This document shows, piece after piece, positions 1-7,708 of a DNA stretch of 49,673 nt. The notes below the pieces were generated by a model. It did no database searches. It was given only the letters and a program-made list of their open reading frames with translations, and had not been told where the DNA came from. Each line of letters begins with the position of its first letter. Within the stretch, counting starts at the first letter, position 1. Both the position numbers and the translations under genes were made by a program. The stretch is from Faecalibacterium prausnitzii (GTDB lineage Bacteria > Bacillota > Clostridia > Oscillospirales > Ruminococcaceae). The stretch lies in NCBI GenBank assembly GCA_004558805.1, contig SFDE01000013.1:1-49673 (forward strand), in the 5' to 3' direction.

Positions 1-1
1 G

Positions 2-21
2 GGAGTGATGAATACCACTCC
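2..21 (-). terminator. possible terminator hairpin after the tRNA cluster
   Basis: On the minus strand the last tRNA is followed by arms GGAGTG and CACTCC around an 8-nt loop. The window ends before any U-tract could be seen, so the terminator call is tentative. Confidence 0.35.
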
Positions 22-23
22 AT

Positions 24-99
24 TGGAGCGGCCGACGAGGCTCGAACTCGCTACCTCCACCTTGGCAAGGTGGCGCTCTACCAGATGAGCTACGGCCGC
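24..99 (-). tRNA. tRNA-Gly (GCC), copy 2
   Basis: This is a complete 76-nt tRNA. The acceptor arms GCGGCCG and CGGCCGC pair fully, followed by discriminator U and an encoded CCA. The anticodon arm CCACC-TTGCCAA-GGTGG presents anticodon GCC. The T arm carries GTTCGAGCC. It is identical to the Gly tRNA at 291-366 and is the last member of the cluster visible here. Confidence 0.97.
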
Positions 100-184
100 A
101 TATCGGTGCATTTACCCTTGCACCCGTCATTGCTGACGCCCTGAAAACAAGTTTCAAAGTAGGTGAAGACTTTCGCCTTCGTGA

Positions 185-261
185 TGGCGACCCGGATCGG
201 GCTCGAACCGACGACCCCCAGCGTGACAGGCTGGTGCTCTAACCAACTGAGCTACCGGGCC
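185..261 (-). tRNA. tRNA-Asp (GTC)
   Basis: This is a 77-nt tRNA with acceptor arms GGCCCGG and CCGGGTC (one G-U pair), discriminator G and an encoded CCA. The anticodon stem CCAGC/GCTGG encloses CTGTCAC, giving anticodon GTC. It sits between the two Gly tRNAs and is presumably cut from the same precursor. Confidence 0.97.
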
Positions 262-290
262 ATACCGGAGCAACTGTTGCTGCTCCTTAA

Positions 291-366
291 TGGAGCGGCC
301 GACGAGGCTCGAACTCGCTACCTCCACCTTGGCAAGGTGGCGCTCTACCAGATGAGCTACGGCCGC
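291..366 (-). tRNA. tRNA-Gly (GCC), copy 1
   Basis: This 76-nt tRNA is identical to the one at 24-99, with anticodon GCC and an encoded CCA. Two identical Gly-GCC genes in one cluster fit a high demand for GGC and GGT codons, which are frequent in the neighbouring genes. Confidence 0.97.
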
Positions 367-395
367 ATATTGGAAACCCTGCGGGGTTCCCTGAC

Positions 396-471
396 TGGTG
401 CCTCCGATCGGAATCGAACCAATGACACGGGGATTTTCAGTCCCCTGCTCTACCGACTGAGCTACAGAGGC
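396..471 (-). tRNA. tRNA-Phe (GAA)
   Basis: This 76-nt tRNA has acceptor arms GCCTCTG and CGGAGGC (one U-G pair), discriminator A and an encoded CCA. The anticodon loop CTGAAAA in stem GGGGA/TCCCC gives GAA. It is the first tRNA of the cluster, just downstream of the promoter at 488-515. Confidence 0.97.
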
Positions 472-487
472 GCACCGGACGATGATT

Positions 488-515
488 ATTATACCTGAAA
501 TTTCGATTTTGTAAA
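488..515 (-). promoter_or_regulatory. sigma-A promoter of the tRNA cluster
   Basis: On the minus strand a -35 box TTTACA (510-515) and a perfect -10 box TATAAT (488-493) are separated by 16 nt. Transcription would start near 481, about 10 nt before tRNA-Phe. The rest of 472-788 holds this promoter, the parE promoter and a cre-like palindrome; I see no gene in it. Confidence 0.85.
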
Positions 516-635
516 GGGGTAAATGCAAACTTTTTAAAAAAATTTGCGAAATTTTCAAAACTAGACGATGCAGCGCACAAAATAAGAATGACTTTTTTGA
601 CTCAAAAGGATGAGCCGGGGGATCGAAAAGAATAT

Positions 636-664
636 TTGACTTTAAAAACAACCTATGGTTTAAT
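636..664 (+). promoter_or_regulatory. promoter of the topoisomerase genes
   Basis: A -35 box TTGACT (636-641) and a -10 box TTTAAT (659-664) are spaced by 17 nt. This places the transcription start near 671 and leaves a leader of about 118 nt before the parE-like gene. Confidence 0.6.
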
Positions 665-727
665 AAAAGAAACAAAAACAGGCGCTTTTGCTTTTCTGCT
701 GTGGGGCATACCTATATATAGAAAAAG

Positions 728-741
728 TGAAAGCGCTTTAT
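728..741. promoter_or_regulatory. cre-like palindrome upstream of the parE-like gene
   Basis: TGAAAGCGCTTTAT contains the perfect palindrome AAAGCGCTTT and resembles the CcpA catabolite-responsive element, with mismatches at the last two positions. It lies downstream of the proposed promoter, where a bound repressor could block elongation. Catabolite control of a topoisomerase would be unexpected, so this may be chance. Confidence 0.25.
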
Positions 742-788
742 AAATGACGCCAAAGGCATCGTTTATAGTATTTCCCGGGAGGATCAGC

Positions 789-2780
789 ATGGCAAAGAAA
801 CAGGAATATGGCAACGAGAGCATTACGTCCCTGAAGGGCGCCGACCGTGTGCGCAAGCGTCCGGCGGTGATCTTTGGCTCCGACGGCGTGGAGGGCTGCG
901 CCCACTCTATTTTTGAGATCGTATCCAACTCCATCGACGAGGCACGGGACGGACACGGCGACACCATCAACGTCACCCGCTGCAAGGACGGCAGCGTTAT
1001 GGTGGAGGACTTTGGTCGTGGTATGCCGGTGGATTGGAACAAGGGTGAGGAGCGGTACAACTGGGAGCTGCTGTTCTGCGAGATGTATGCCGGCGGCAAG
1101 TACGGCGAGGGCGAGGATAACTACGAGTTCAGTCTGGGTCTCAACGGTCTGGGTCTGTGTGCCACCCAGTACGCCTCTGCATGGATGACCGCCGACATCT
1201 ACCGGGACGGCTTCCACTACCATCTGGATTTCCAGAAGGGCGAAAACGTGGGGGGCTTGCAGAAGGAGCCCTACAAGGGACGCCGCACCGGCAGTATCAT
1301 CCACTGGAAGCCCGATGACGAGGTGTTTACCGACATCGACGTCCCCGGCAGCTACTATAAGGATACCCTCCGCCGGCAGGCGGTGGTAAACGCAGGGCTG
1401 ACCCTGAACTTTACGGACGAAAAGGAAAAGGACCCTGCCACCGGCAAGCCCTGGAAGGAAAGCTGGTGCTATGAGCACGGCATTGCAGACTATGTGGCGG
1501 AACAGGCAGGGCAGGACAGCCTGACCCCGGTGTTCAGCTGCGAAAGTGAGGCGATGGGACGGGACCGTGAGGACCAGCCGGACTATAAGGTGCGGATGAG
1601 CGCCGCATTCTGCTTCTCTAATAAGGTGCAGCTGCTGGAATACTATCACAACTCCTCCTGGCTGGAGCACGGCGGCAGCCCGGAACACGCAGTGCGCACC
1701 GCCTTTGTGTACCAGATCAACAAGTACCTGAAGGACAAGAACCTCTACAAGAAGGGCGAAAGTGCCATCAGCTTTCAGGACGTACAGGACTGTCTGGTGT
1801 ACGTGTCCTCCAGCTTCTCCACCCGCACCAGCTACGAGAACCAGACCAAAAAGGCGATCACCAACAAGTTTGTGTCTCAGGCAATGACCGACTTCCTGAA
1901 ACATTATCTGGAAGTGTATTTTCTGGAAAAGCCCGAGGAGGCACAGAAGATCTGCCAGCAGGTGCTGGTGAACAAGCAGAGCCGGGAGCACGCCGAAAAG
2001 ACCCGCCAGAGCATCAAAAAGACCCTGTCCACCCAGATCGATCTTGCCAACCGGGTGCAGAAGTTCGTGGACTGCCGCACCAAGGACGCCTCCCGCCGGG
2101 AACTCTACATCGTGGAGGGCGACTCGGCTATGGGCGCAGTCAAGCAGAGCCGGGACAGCGATTATCAGGCGATCATGCCCATCCGCGGCAAGATCCTCAA
2201 CTGCCTGAAGGCGGACTATGCCCGGATCTTCAAGTCCGATGTCATTGTGGATCTTGTAAAGGTCATGGGCTGCGGAGTAGAGCTGGGCGGCAAGCACAAC
2301 AAGGAGCTTGCCACATTCAATCTGGACAACCTCCGGTATAACAAGATCGTCATCTGTACCGATGCGGATGTGGACGGCTATCAGATCCGCACCCTTGTGC
2401 TGACCATGCTGTACCGGCTCACCCCCACCCTTATCAACGAGGGCTATGTGTATATCGCAGAATCCCCCCTGTACGAGATCACCACCAAGGACCGCACCTA
2501 TTTTGCCTACACCGAGCCGGAAAAGGCGGCATTCCTGAAGGAGATCGGAGACAAAAAGTACACCATCCAGCGTTCCAAAGGTCTGGGCGAAAACGACCCG
2601 GAGATGATGTGGCTCACCACCATGAACCCGGAGAGCCGCCGCCTGATCAAGGTGCAGTCTGCAGATGTGGAGGAGACCGCCCGGGTCTTTGACCTGCTGC
2701 TGGGAGACAATCTGGCAGGACGCAAGGAACACATCGCCCTTCACGGCGCAGAATATCTGGACGATCTGGATGTAAGCTGA
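789..2780 (+). CDS. divergent type IIA topoisomerase ATPase/Toprim subunit (ParE/GyrB-like)
   Basis: This 663-aa protein would be the ATP-binding half of a type II topoisomerase that passes one DNA duplex through another. Order: GHKL ATPase domain with EIVSNSIDEA (43-52) and DFGRGMP (74-80), a transducer domain, and a C-terminal Toprim domain with EGDSAMG (443-449), PIRGKILN (464-471) and DADVDG (525-530). The acidic residues E43, E443 and the D525/D527/D529 set are kept. Several near-invariant stretches differ from canonical ParE/GyrB: SNSIDEA for DNSIDEA, EGDSAMG for EGDSAGG, and DGYQIR for DGAHIR. The start at 789 follows GGGAGGAT by a good distance; an upstream in-frame ATG at 744 lacks a ribosome binding site. 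The partner subunit lies 162 nt downstream. It may be a third, Clostridia-specific topoisomerase rather than true ParE. Confidence 0.85.
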   Translation: MAKKQEYGNESITSLKGADRVRKRPAVIFGSDGVEGCAHSIFEIVSNSIDEARDGHGDTINVTRCKDGSVMVEDFGRGMPVDWNKGEERYNWELLFCEMYAGGKYGEGEDNYEFSLGLNGLGLCATQYASAWMTADIYRDGFHYHLDFQKGENVGGLQKEPYKGRRTGSIIHWKPDDEVFTDIDVPGSYYKDTLRRQAVVNAGLTLNFTDEKEKDPATGKPWKESWCYEHGIADYVAEQAGQDSLTPVFSCESEAMGRDREDQPDYKVRMSAAFCFSNKVQLLEYYHNSSWLEHGGSPEHAVRTAFVYQINKYLKDKNLYKKGESAISFQDVQDCLVYVSSSFSTRTSYENQTKKAITNKFVSQAMTDFLKHYLEVYFLEKPEEAQKICQQVLVNKQSREHAEKTRQSIKKTLSTQIDLANRVQKFVDCRTKDASRRELYIVEGDSAMGAVKQSRDSDYQAIMPIRGKILNCLKADYARIFKSDVIVDLVKVMGCGVELGGKHNKELATFNLDNLRYNKIVICTDADVDGYQIRTLVLTMLYRLTPTLINEGYVYIAESPLYEITTKDRTYFAYTEPEKAAFLKEIGDKKYTIQRSKGLGENDPEMMWLTTMNPESRRLIKVQSADVEETARVFDLLLGDNLAGRKEHIALHGAEYLDDLDVS

Positions 2781-2786
2781 TGAACG

Positions 2787-2880
2787 GACTCCCCCAGTCT
2801 GCTTCGCAGACAGCCCCCTCGGAGAGGGAGCCTCTGGCGAAGAGATGAAGCTTTATGCCCTGCCAAAACCTCCCTCATAG
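2787..2880. repeat. GC-rich intergenic hairpin repeat between topoisomerase subunits
   Basis: The gap holds GTCTGC-TTC-GCAGAC followed by GCCCCCTC-GGA-GAGGGAGCC, two tight hairpins without a U-tract. The pattern resembles the GC-rich repeats at 13868, 17331, 18412, 22243 and 30455 but the match is looser. The two subunits are probably still co-transcribed. Confidence 0.5.
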
Positions 2881-2942
2881 AGGAAGGCGGCATTGCGTCA
2901 GCAATGACGGAAGGAGTTTGTTCCCGATAAAGAGGATTTACA

Positions 2943-5192
2943 ATGGCAAAAAAATCGACCAAGAAAACCATAAAACCCGTCCGCCCGCAGCTGGGAGACG
3001 GGGTGGAGATCCTGAACGCCGGCAGTGTGCTGGAGGATCCCATTACCCGGACGCTGGAAGTAAACTATATGCCCTACGCCATGAGCGTCATCGTCAGCCG
3101 TGCGCTGCCGGAGATCGACGGCTTTAAACCGGCGCACCGGAAGCTGCTGTACACCATGTATGAGATGGGGCTGCTGAAGGGGGCACGGACCAAGTCTGCC
3201 AACATCGTGGGCAGCACCATGCACCTGAACCCCCACGGTGACGCCGCCATCTATGACACCATGGTGCGCATGGGCAGGGGCAACGAGAGCCTGCTGATGC
3301 CCTTTGTGGACAGCAAGGGCAACTTTGGCAAGGCGTACAGCCGGGATATGTCCTGCGCTGCCGCCCGTTACACCGAGGCAAAGCTGGAGCCGGTGTGCGA
3401 GGAGCTGTTCCGGGACATCGACCGGGAGACCGTGGACTTTGTGCCCAACTACGACGGCACCACCACCGAGCCCACCCTGCTGCCGGTGACCTTCCCCACC
3501 ATCCTGGCAAACAACACCCTGGGTATCGCCGTGGGTATGGCGTGCAACATCTGCTCCTTCAATCTGGCAGAGCTGTGCGCCACCACCGTGGCACTGATGA
3601 AGGACGAGCACCACGACATTGCCTCCACCATGCCCGCCCCGGACTTTGTGGGCGGAGGACAGATCCTCTACGATGAGGAGCAGATGCGGCAGATCTACGA
3701 AAATGGACGGGGCAGTGTAAAAGTCCGTGCCCGGTACAACTTTGTGCCCGGGGAGAATATGATCGAGATCACCCAGATCCCGCCCACCACCACGGTGGAG
3801 GCGATCATGGACAGGATCGCCGAGCTGGTAAAGACCGGCAAGGTAAAGGAGATCAGCGACATGCGGGACGAGACCGACCTGAACGGTCTCAAGCTGACTC
3901 TGGACCTGAAGCGGGGCGTGGACGCCGAAAAGCTCATGTCCAAGCTGTTCCGGACGACTCCGCTGGAGGACAGCTTCAGCGCCAACTTTAACATTCTGGT
4001 GTCCGGGCAGCCCCGGGTCATGGGAGTCCGGGAGATCCTGCGGGAGTGGACCGCCTTCCGGATGGAGTGCGTGCGCCGCCGTACCTACTACGACCTCCAC
4101 GGCAAAGAAAAGCGGCTGCACCTGCTGCAGGGTCTTGCCGCCATCCTGCTGGACATCGACAAGGCGATCCGGATCATCCGCACCACCGAAGAAGAAGAGG
4201 AAGTGGTGCCCAACCTGATGATCGGCTTTGGCATCGACGAGGTGCAGGCGGACTATGTGGCAGAGATCAAGCTGCGGCACCTGAACCGGGAATATATCCT
4301 CAAGCGCACCAGTGAGATCCAGCAGCTGGAAACGGACATTGCGGACCTGCAGGACATTCTTGCCAAGCCTGCCCGGATCCGCCGCATCATCATGAAGGAG
4401 CTGGCAGAGGTATCCAAAAAGTATGCCAAGCCCCGGCGCACCGAGATCCTTTACGATCTGCCGGAGGAGGATAGCGGGGCAGAGGAGCAGACCGTGCCGG
4501 ACTACCCGGTGACGGTGTTCTACACCCGGGAGGGCTACCTGAAAAAGATCCCGCCCCAGAGCCTGCGCACCGCCGGCGCCCACAAGCTGAAGGAAGGGGA
4601 CGAGATCATCCAGCAGGTGGAGACCAGGAACGATCTGGAAGCGCTGTTCTTTACGGACAAGCAGCAGGTGTACAAGGTGCGTCTGGCAGAGCTGGAGGAC
4701 GGCAAGGTGGCACAGATGGGCATTTATGTGCCCGGACGGCTGGGCATGGAAGAAGGGGAGAACATCCTGTCCATGGTCATCACCAGAGATTACAGCGGTC
4801 ATATGCTGTTCTTCTTTGCCGGGGGCAAGTGCGCCCGGATCCCCCTTGCCTCCTACGCTACCAAACAGAACCGGCGGAAGCTGCTGAAAGCATATTCCGA
4901 CAAGGAGCCTCTTGCCGCTCTGCTGTTCCTGCCGGAGGACACCGAGATCGCCATCCGCACCAGTGCGGGACGGATGCTGCTGGTGGGTGCGGCACAGATC
5001 GCTGCCAAGACCACCCGGGACAGTCAGGGCGTGGCAGTGGTGACCCTGAAAAAGAACCAGACCATCACCTCGGTGGTGCCGGCGGATACGCTGGAACTGG
5101 CAGATCCCCACCGGTACCGGGTGCGGACTCTGCCTGCCACCGGCGCACTGATCCGTGCCGAGGACAAAGGGGAGCAGATGAGCCTGCTGTAA
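2943..5192 (+). CDS. type IIA topoisomerase DNA-cleavage subunit (ParC/GyrA-like)
   Basis: This 749-aa protein is the breakage-reunion partner of the preceding subunit. The winged-helix region is clear: GFKPAHRKLLYTM (60-72), the quinolone-pocket helix NPHGDAAIYDTMVRM (96-110) and AAARYTEAKL (139-148), with the catalytic tyrosine at Y143. A coiled-coil tower follows, then a C-terminal stretch from about residue 495 with repeated beta-strand blades and no recognisable GyrA box, so it reads as ParC-like rather than gyrase. The position equivalent to E. coli GyrA Ser83 is Ala101, and the usual His before PHGD is Asn96. The ATG at 2943 follows AGAGGA at 2932-2937. The motifs diverge from housekeeping gyrase, matching the divergence of its partner. 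Confidence 0.87.
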   Translation: MAKKSTKKTIKPVRPQLGDGVEILNAGSVLEDPITRTLEVNYMPYAMSVIVSRALPEIDGFKPAHRKLLYTMYEMGLLKGARTKSANIVGSTMHLNPHGDAAIYDTMVRMGRGNESLLMPFVDSKGNFGKAYSRDMSCAAARYTEAKLEPVCEELFRDIDRETVDFVPNYDGTTTEPTLLPVTFPTILANNTLGIAVGMACNICSFNLAELCATTVALMKDEHHDIASTMPAPDFVGGGQILYDEEQMRQIYENGRGSVKVRARYNFVPGENMIEITQIPPTTTVEAIMDRIAELVKTGKVKEISDMRDETDLNGLKLTLDLKRGVDAEKLMSKLFRTTPLEDSFSANFNILVSGQPRVMGVREILREWTAFRMECVRRRTYYDLHGKEKRLHLLQGLAAILLDIDKAIRIIRTTEEEEEVVPNLMIGFGIDEVQADYVAEIKLRHLNREYILKRTSEIQQLETDIADLQDILAKPARIRRIIMKELAEVSKKYAKPRRTEILYDLPEEDSGAEEQTVPDYPVTVFYTREGYLKKIPPQSLRTAGAHKLKEGDEIIQQVETRNDLEALFFTDKQQVYKVRLAELEDGKVAQMGIYVPGRLGMEEGENILSMVITRDYSGHMLFFFAGGKCARIPLASYATKQNRRKLLKAYSDKEPLAALLFLPEDTEIAIRTSAGRMLLVGAAQIAAKTTRDSQGVAVVTLKKNQTITSVVPADTLELADPHRYRVRTLPATGALIRAEDKGEQMSLL

Positions 5193-5211
5193 AATGTTTT
5201 TATAAAAATGG

Positions 5212-5483
5212 CTCCGCTTCGCTCTGCCATTCTTAGCGGAAGTTGATTTTAAGGATCGCAAATTGGAAAAATCTGCGGATTTTTCCAATTTGCCTTTTCA
5301 CAAGAAAGGTCGCAACGGCAAACAGCATCTTGCTGCTGTCGGCTTGCAGCCGTCACGCAGCGGAAAAATGCATTTTCCGGCAGCGACCCCACCTGTGAAA
5401 ATGTGTTTGTCGCAGCCCGCAGGCTGCGACAAACACGAAAATAAAAATGAAATTTCCGCTGTTATTGTCAGAGCGAAGCGGAG
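5212..5483. repeat. MITE-like palindromic element, copy 1
   Basis: The element is bounded by a perfect 15-bp terminal inverted repeat: CTCCGCTTCGCTCTG at 5212-5226 and its complement at 5469-5483. Inside are a 16-bp perfect hairpin (5258-5273/5278-5293, loop TGCG), an inverted pair TTTCACAAG(5297)/CTGTGAAA(5393), and a 15-bp perfect hairpin (5403-5417/5422-5436, loop CGCA). No open reading frame of substance is present. Its right half recurs at 48529-48668. This fills the 330-nt gap between the ParC-like gene and rlmH. It could be a non-autonomous mobile element or an exported structured RNA. Confidence 0.75.
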
Positions 5484-5522
5484 ACAATTCTAAATCGTTT
5501 GCCTTGAAAAGAGGAAGCTGCA

Positions 5523-6008
5523 ATGCAAAACATCGACCTGATCTGCGTGGGAAAACTGAACGCAAAATACTTTGCGGAGGGGGTGGCGGAGTACCAGAAA
5601 CGCCTTGCCGCCTTTGCCTCCTTCCGCATCATCGAGCTGCCGGAGGAGAAGATCGAGGAGAAGAACGCCTCCGAGGCGGTGGTAAAAAAGGCGCTGGACA
5701 AGGAGGGCAGAGCCATCCTTGCCAGTGTCCGCAAGGGTGCCGCCATCGTAGCGATGTGCATCGAGGGCAAACAGATCTCCTCCGACGAGCTGGCGCAGTT
5801 TCTGGCGGACCGTGCCGGCAGCGGGGCGGGGGATGTGGCGTTTGTCATCGGTTCCTCTCACGGGCTGTCCGATGAGGTAAAGAAGGCGGCGGCGCTGAAG
5901 TTCAGCATGGGGCGCATCACTATGCCCCATCAGCTGGCACGGCTGGTGCTGACCGAACAGATCTACCGTGCCTGTACCATCAATGCCGGCATGAAGTACC
6001 ACAAATGA
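5523..6008 (+). CDS. rlmH: 23S rRNA pseudouridine-1915 N3-methyltransferase RlmH
   Basis: RlmH is a SPOUT-fold enzyme that uses S-adenosylmethionine to methylate pseudouridine 1915 in helix 69 of 23S rRNA, acting on assembled 70S ribosomes. The 161-aa length matches the family. Visible marks are the N-terminal strand IDLICVGKL, the SAM-knot segment FVIGSSHGLSDEV, and the C-terminal ITMPHQLARLVLTEQIYRA with YHK end, which are strongly conserved in RlmH. The ATG follows AGAGGAAGCTGCA. It lies directly after the MITE-like element with only about 40 nt between, so its promoter may lie in or before that element. A terminator is not obvious; glyS follows 162 nt later with its own promoter. Confidence 0.95.
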   Translation: MQNIDLICVGKLNAKYFAEGVAEYQKRLAAFASFRIIELPEEKIEEKNASEAVVKKALDKEGRAILASVRKGAAIVAMCIEGKQISSDELAQFLADRAGSGAGDVAFVIGSSHGLSDEVKKAAALKFSMGRITMPHQLARLVLTEQIYRACTINAGMKYHK

Positions 6009-6029
6009 CACCGGAAAGGGGCACTGCCC

Positions 6030-6058
6030 TTTACAACCCGGGCAAAACATGATAAAGT
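6030..6058 (+). promoter_or_regulatory. promoter of glyS
   Basis: A -35 box TTTACA (6030-6035) and a -10 box TAAAGT (6053-6058) are spaced by 17 nt. The transcript would start near 6065, at the base of the leader hairpin 6062-6089. Confidence 0.5.
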
Positions 6059-6061
6059 AGA

Positions 6062-6089
6062 GGTGCTGCGCTGCAAAAGGCGCAGCACC
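6062..6089 (+). promoter_or_regulatory. 10-bp leader hairpin upstream of glyS
   Basis: GGTGCTGCGC (6062-6071) pairs perfectly with GCGCAGCACC (6080-6089) around an 8-nt loop. A second small GC-rich hairpin follows at about 6092-6116. There is no U-tract and no T-box signature, so this is a structured leader of unknown role. Confidence 0.45.
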
Positions 6090-6170
6090 GCCCGGCGGTG
6101 GGGAAAGCCGCCGGCAGAAACTACAACACGACACGGCAAACCAGCCGCGGACGGAAAGGATGTACTTACA

Positions 6171-7592
6171 ATGGAACAGAGCGAAAAGACCCTTGACATG
6201 ATCGTCAATCTCTGCAAGAACCGTGGTTATGTGTTCCCCGGTTCCGAGATCTACGGCGGTCTCGCCAACAGCTGGGACTACGGTCCTCTGGGCGTTGAGT
6301 TCAAGAACAACGTCAAAAAGGCATGGCTGAAGAAATTCGTGCAGGAAAGCCCCTACAATGTGGGTCTGGATGCAGCTATCATCATGAACCCCCAGACCTG
6401 GGTGACCACCGGTCACGTTTCCAGCTTCTCGGACCCCCTGCTGGACTGCCGTGCCTGCAAGGCACGTCACCGTGCGGACAAGCTCATCGGGGAGGAGCAC
6501 CCGGAAGTCAACGTGGACGCCATGAGCTTTGACGAGATGGATGCTTTTATTGCAGAGCATCAGGACATCGTCTGCCCCGTCTGCGGCAAGCACGACTTTA
6601 CCCCCATCCGTAAGTTCAACCTGATGTTCAAGACTGCCATCGGCGTCACCGAGGACAGCTCTTCCACCTGCTACCTGCGTCCCGAGACTGCACAGGGCAT
6701 CTTTGTGAACTTTGCCAACATCCAGCGCACCACCCGCCGTAAGCTGCCCTTTGGTGTGTGTCAGGTGGGCAAGGCATTCCGCAACGAGATCACCCCGGGC
6801 AACTTTACCTTCCGCACCCGTGAGTTTGAGCAGATGGAGTGCGAGTTCTTCTGCAAGCCCGGCACCGATCTGGACTGGTTTGCTTACTGGAAGGACTACT
6901 GCGAGAACTGGCTGCTGAGCCTGGGCATCAAGAAGGAGCACCTGCGTCTGCGTGACCATGAGCCTGCAGAGCTTGCCTTCTACAGCCGTGCCACCACCGA
7001 TATCGAGTACGCCTTCCCGTTTACCGACTGGGGCGAGCTGTGGGGCATTGCAGACCGTACCAACTACGATCTGACCCGCCATCAGGAGGCTTCCGGCAAG
7101 AGCCTGGAGTACTTTGACAGCGAGACCAACGAGCACTACATCCCCTACGTCATCGAGCCTTCTCTGGGCTGCGACCGTGTGGCTCTCGCCTTCCTGTGCG
7201 AGGCATACGACGAGGAGCATCTGGTGGACAGCAAGGGCAAGGAGGACGTGCGCACCGTGCTGCGTCTCCATCCGGCTCTGGCTCCCTACAAGTGCGCTGT
7301 GCTGCCCCTGAGCAAGAAGCTGGGCGAAAAGGCAATGGAGATCCGCAACCAGCTCAGCAAGTACTTTATGGTGGACTACGACGACACCGGTTCCATCGGC
7401 AAGCGTTACCGCCGTGAGGACGAGATCGGCACCCCCTTCTGCATCACTGTGGACTTTGACACCGTGGGCGACGAGGCAAAGGGCATTGCTGCCGACAACT
7501 GCGTCACCGTCCGTGACCGTGACACCATGGAGCAGGTCCGTATGCCCATCAGCGAGCTGAAGAGCTACATCGAGAGCAAGATCGAGTTCTGA
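6171..7592 (+). CDS. glyS: glycyl-tRNA synthetase, single-chain (alpha2) type
   Basis: This 473-aa class II aminoacyl-tRNA synthetase charges tRNA-Gly; two tRNA-Gly genes lie in the same window. It belongs to the eukaryote-like dimeric type, not the alpha2beta2 GlyQS type. Visible marks: the N-terminal NRGYVFPGSEIYGGLANSWD, class II motif 2 with FRNEITPGNFTFRTREFEQME, motif 3 with PYVIEPSLGCDR, and a C-terminal anticodon-binding domain from about residue 365 (LAPYKCAVLPLSKK). A CxxC pair and a second CPVCGKH segment (near residues 88-147) suggest a zinc-binding insertion. The ATG at 6171 is preceded by GGAAAGGA; it starts the conserved domain, whereas the longer in-frame extension is GC-rich leader. 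A strong terminator follows at 7603. Confidence 0.96.
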   Translation: MEQSEKTLDMIVNLCKNRGYVFPGSEIYGGLANSWDYGPLGVEFKNNVKKAWLKKFVQESPYNVGLDAAIIMNPQTWVTTGHVSSFSDPLLDCRACKARHRADKLIGEEHPEVNVDAMSFDEMDAFIAEHQDIVCPVCGKHDFTPIRKFNLMFKTAIGVTEDSSSTCYLRPETAQGIFVNFANIQRTTRRKLPFGVCQVGKAFRNEITPGNFTFRTREFEQMECEFFCKPGTDLDWFAYWKDYCENWLLSLGIKKEHLRLRDHEPAELAFYSRATTDIEYAFPFTDWGELWGIADRTNYDLTRHQEASGKSLEYFDSETNEHYIPYVIEPSLGCDRVALAFLCEAYDEEHLVDSKGKEDVRTVLRLHPALAPYKCAVLPLSKKLGEKAMEIRNQLSKYFMVDYDDTGSIGKRYRREDEIGTPFCITVDFDTVGDEAKGIAADNCVTVRDRDTMEQVRMPISELKSYIESKIEF

Positions 7593-7602
7593 TCGTTTTT
7601 TC

Positions 7603-7635
7603 AGGAGCCATTCCCGCCGGGAGTGGCTCCTTTTG
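7603..7635 (+). terminator. intrinsic terminator after glyS
   Basis: Arms AGGAGCCA and TGGCTCCT, extended inward by TTCCC/GGGAG, form a 13-bp stem around GCC and are followed by TTTT. Confidence 0.85.
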
Positions 7636-7636
7636 C

Positions 7637-7665
7637 TTGTGCAGGAGCCGGGATTGCGGTATACT
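7637..7665 (+). promoter_or_regulatory. promoter of the M29 aminopeptidase gene
   Basis: A -10 box TATACT (7660-7665) lies 17 nt after a weak -35 box TTGTGC (7637-7642). It starts right at the end of the glyS terminator. Confidence 0.55.
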
Positions 7666-7708
7666 GGGACCGGAATCATACAAAATTTACACCACAGGAG
7701 GCTTTACC

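Noticed and set aside
738..2744. Long minus-strand reading frame opposite the parE-like gene
   Set aside because: It mirrors the codon pattern of the real gene on the other strand, has low-complexity composition, and shows no known motif. The same holds for long opposite-strand frames over parC, infB, polA, glpA and others.
121..2907. Shared 15-mer CGTCATTGCTGACGC between the tRNA spacer (near 130) and the gap before the ParC-like gene (near 2895, inverted)
   Set aside because: A 15-bp match in either orientation is expected by chance about this often in 50 kb, and the flanks do not align.
5212..5520. Rho-independent terminator after the ParC-like gene
   Set aside because: The hairpins are strong but none is followed by a U-run, and the whole has terminal inverted repeats; a repeat element explains it better.
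6009..6170. T-box riboswitch for glyS
   Set aside because: The leader is too short, has no AGGGTGG-ACCGCG type box and no terminator before the start codon. Only simple hairpins are seen.
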